Assembly: GCA_035063785.1 (NCBI GenBank) | Contig: JAPSFS010000002.1 | Coordinates: 248,001 to 312,000, forward strand | Direction of reading: 5' to 3' | DNA: 64,000 nucleotides | Source of the DNA: Comamonas_C sp026954015 | GTDB taxonomy: Bacteria; Pseudomonadota; Gammaproteobacteria; Burkholderiales; Burkholderiaceae_C | In this document: positions 62,658 to 64,000 of the stretch, piece after piece | Layout: each line of letters begins with the position of its first letter | Numbering within the stretch: the stretch's first letter is position 1 | Notes under the pieces: model-generated | Told to the model about the DNA's origin: nothing | Seen by the model: the letters and a program-made list of their open reading frames with translations, nothing else | Database searches by the model: none | Translations under genes and position numbers: made by a program

Positions 62658-63932
62658 ATGAAAATCCTCGTGATAGGCGGCGGCGGGCGCGAGCACGCGC
62701 TGGCCTGGAAGCTGGTGCAGTCGCCCAAGGCAAGCAGGGTCTACGTCGCGCCCGGCAATGGCGGCACGGCGCTCTCGCCGCGCCTGGAAAACCTGCCCAT
62801 CACCGACGTGCAGCAGCTTGCCGCGTGGGCGCAGGAAAACAGGATCGGCCTCACCGTGGTGGGCCCCGAGGCGCCGCTGGCCGCCGGCGTGGTCGATGCG
62901 TTTCGCGCGCTCGGGCTGCGCATCTTCGGCCCGACGCAGGCCGCCGCGCAGCTTGAAAGTTCCAAGGCGTTTTCCAAGGCCTTCATGCGCCGCCACGGCA
63001 TACCGACGGCCGACTACGACACCTTCACCGACCCGTTGGCGGCGCACGCGTTCATCGACCGCCTGGGCGCACCCATCGTCGTCAAGGCCGATGGCCTGTC
63101 GGCGGGCAAGGGCGTGGTCGTGGCGCAGACCGTGCAGGAGGCGCACGCCGCGGTCGATGCGATGCTCGTGGACAACGTCTACGGCGGCGCCGACGAAGGC
63201 GTCGCGCGCGTGGTGATCGAGCAGTTCCTCGACGGCGAGGAGGCGAGCTTCATCGTGCTCTCGGACGGGCGCCACGTCGCCGCGCTGGCCACGAGCCAGG
63301 ACCACAAGCGGCTGAAGGATGGCGACACCGGCCCCAATACCGGTGGCATGGGCGCGTACTCGCCCGCGCCCGTGGTCACGGCCGACGTGCATGCGCGCGC
63401 CATGCGCGAAGTCATCCTGCCCGCGGTGCGCGGCATGGAAAAGGACGGCATTCCCTATGTCGGGTTCCTCTACGCCGGGCTGATGATCGACGCCAGGGGG
63501 CAGATCAAGGTGCTCGAATTCAACTGCCGCATGGGCGACCCCGAGACGCAGCCCATCCTCATGCGCCTGAAGAGCGACCTCGTGGACCTCATCAACGCGG
63601 CCGTGGACGGCAAGCTCGACGGCGTGGAGCCGCAGTGGGACCGGCGCACGGCCCTGGGCGTGGTGATGGCCGCGCACGGCTACCCCGAGAGCCCGCGCAA
63701 GGGCGACGCGATCACCGGCGTCGCCCCCGAGCAGGACGACGCCATGGTCTTTCACGCGGGCACGCGGCTTGAAGACGGCACACTGCGGGTCACGGGTGGG
63801 CGCGTGCTGTGCGTGACGGCCTTGGCCGACAGCGTGCGCCTGGCGCAGCAGCGCGCCTACGAGGTGGTGCACGGCATCCACTTCGACGGCGCGCAATACC
63901 GCAACGACATCGGATACAGGGCGATCAAATGA
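62658..63932 (+). CDS. purD: Phosphoribosylamine-glycine ligase
   Basis: 424 residues from ATG 62658 (MKILVIGGGGREHALAWKL). ATP-grasp parts are PIVVKADGLSAGKGVVVA, LDGEEASFIVLSDG, DHKRLKDGDTGPNTGGMGAYSP and VLEFNCRMGDPETQ. It catalyses the second step of purine synthesis, making GAR. A start at 62619 would add 13 non-conserved residues. The stop overlaps the next ATG (ATGA). Confidence 0.97.
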   Translation: MKILVIGGGGREHALAWKLVQSPKASRVYVAPGNGGTALSPRLENLPITDVQQLAAWAQENRIGLTVVGPEAPLAAGVVDAFRALGLRIFGPTQAAAQLESSKAFSKAFMRRHGIPTADYDTFTDPLAAHAFIDRLGAPIVVKADGLSAGKGVVVAQTVQEAHAAVDAMLVDNVYGGADEGVARVVIEQFLDGEEASFIVLSDGRHVAALATSQDHKRLKDGDTGPNTGGMGAYSPAPVVTADVHARAMREVILPAVRGMEKDGIPYVGFLYAGLMIDARGQIKVLEFNCRMGDPETQPILMRLKSDLVDLINAAVDGKLDGVEPQWDRRTALGVVMAAHGYPESPRKGDAITGVAPEQDDAMVFHAGTRLEDGTLRVTGGRVLCVTALADSVRLAQQRAYEVVHGIHFDGAQYRNDIGYRAIK

Positions 63933-64000
63933 GTCCATTGAACCCGGCGGGCACCGTGCAGCCGGTGCGCAGCTACCTCGTGGGGCTGCAGGCGCGCATC
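63929..64000 (+). CDS. hemF: Coproporphyrinogen III oxidase, first 24 codons (cut by window edge)
   Basis: The frame starts at ATG 63929, overlapping the purD stop, and reads MSPLNPAGTVQPVRSYLVGL, followed by QARI at the edge. VRSYLVGLQARI resembles the first helix of aerobic coproporphyrinogen oxidase HemF, and the yebC-purD-hemF order is familiar in Comamonadaceae. The call rests on 24 residues and context. Confidence 0.7.
   Translation, partial: MSPLNPAGTVQPVRSYLVGLQARI

Overview
The window is a stretch of high-GC bacterial chromosome, most likely from a member of the Comamonadaceae (Burkholderiales, Betaproteobacteria). This assignment rests on protein character, on gene orders familiar from that group (thrS-infC-rpmI-rplT-pheS-pheT-ihfA-merR-like, yebC-purD-hemF, gloB-mltD), and on several copies of a short interspersed repeat built on GCGCTTG-N5-CAAGCGC plus AGAGGCC, which I recognise from this family. 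No species call is possible. Nothing was computed; all comparisons are by eye.

Layout. 1-5.6 kb: an RND efflux operon (adaptor, pump, truncated TolC-like porin, minus strand) divergent from an ArsR-type regulator, with a 22-bp palindrome between them. 5.6-13.5 kb: tRNA-Gly, an MFS protein overlapping a Tat-exported aldo/keto reductase, a CopA-type copper ATPase behind a CueR-like promoter, alaS and a thioredoxin-fold protein. 14-21.5 kb: an unusual ZU5-like lipoprotein, csaA, an Lrp-type regulator divergent from dadA, a pta-ackA pair and a PEP mutase/isocitrate lyase-fold enzyme. 21.5-30.8 kb: tex (with two kinds of palindromic repeat inserted in frame), two transporters, a WrbA-like flavoprotein with a divergent LysR regulator, an AsnC regulator divergent from a LysE-type exporter in an AT-richer patch, and tRNA-Pro. 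30.9-41.2 kb: the translation block ending in a large Orn/Lys/Arg decarboxylase. 41.3-46.1 kb: NfeD-like/SPFH pair, pgsA, hupB, tRNA-Val, ppiD, tRNA-His.

46.07-53.37 kb is a compact integrative element inserted in tRNA-His. A 50-bp exact direct repeat of the tRNA 3' part bounds it. It encodes a tyrosine integrase at its right end, a HigB/HigA-type toxin-antitoxin pair, and a tight minus-strand operon of small DNA-binding proteins, a primase-helicase, an SSB and a DUF5681-like protein that ends at a terminator. Paired GCGTAGCCA motifs at both ends look like integrase arm sites, and a five-copy GCGCAACCC cluster inside the operon looks like iterons. There are no structural genes, so it resembles a phage-satellite or minimal integrative-replicative island. 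This is the most novel part of the window.

53.4-64 kb returns to core chromosome: a hydrolase, mltD-like transglycosylase and gloB, a divergent methyltransferase whose start codon overlaps that of gloB, rnhA, a pyridoxamine-oxidase-fold protein, upp, a threonine-dehydratase-like enzyme, a HerA-like ATPase, yebC, purD and the first codons of hemF.
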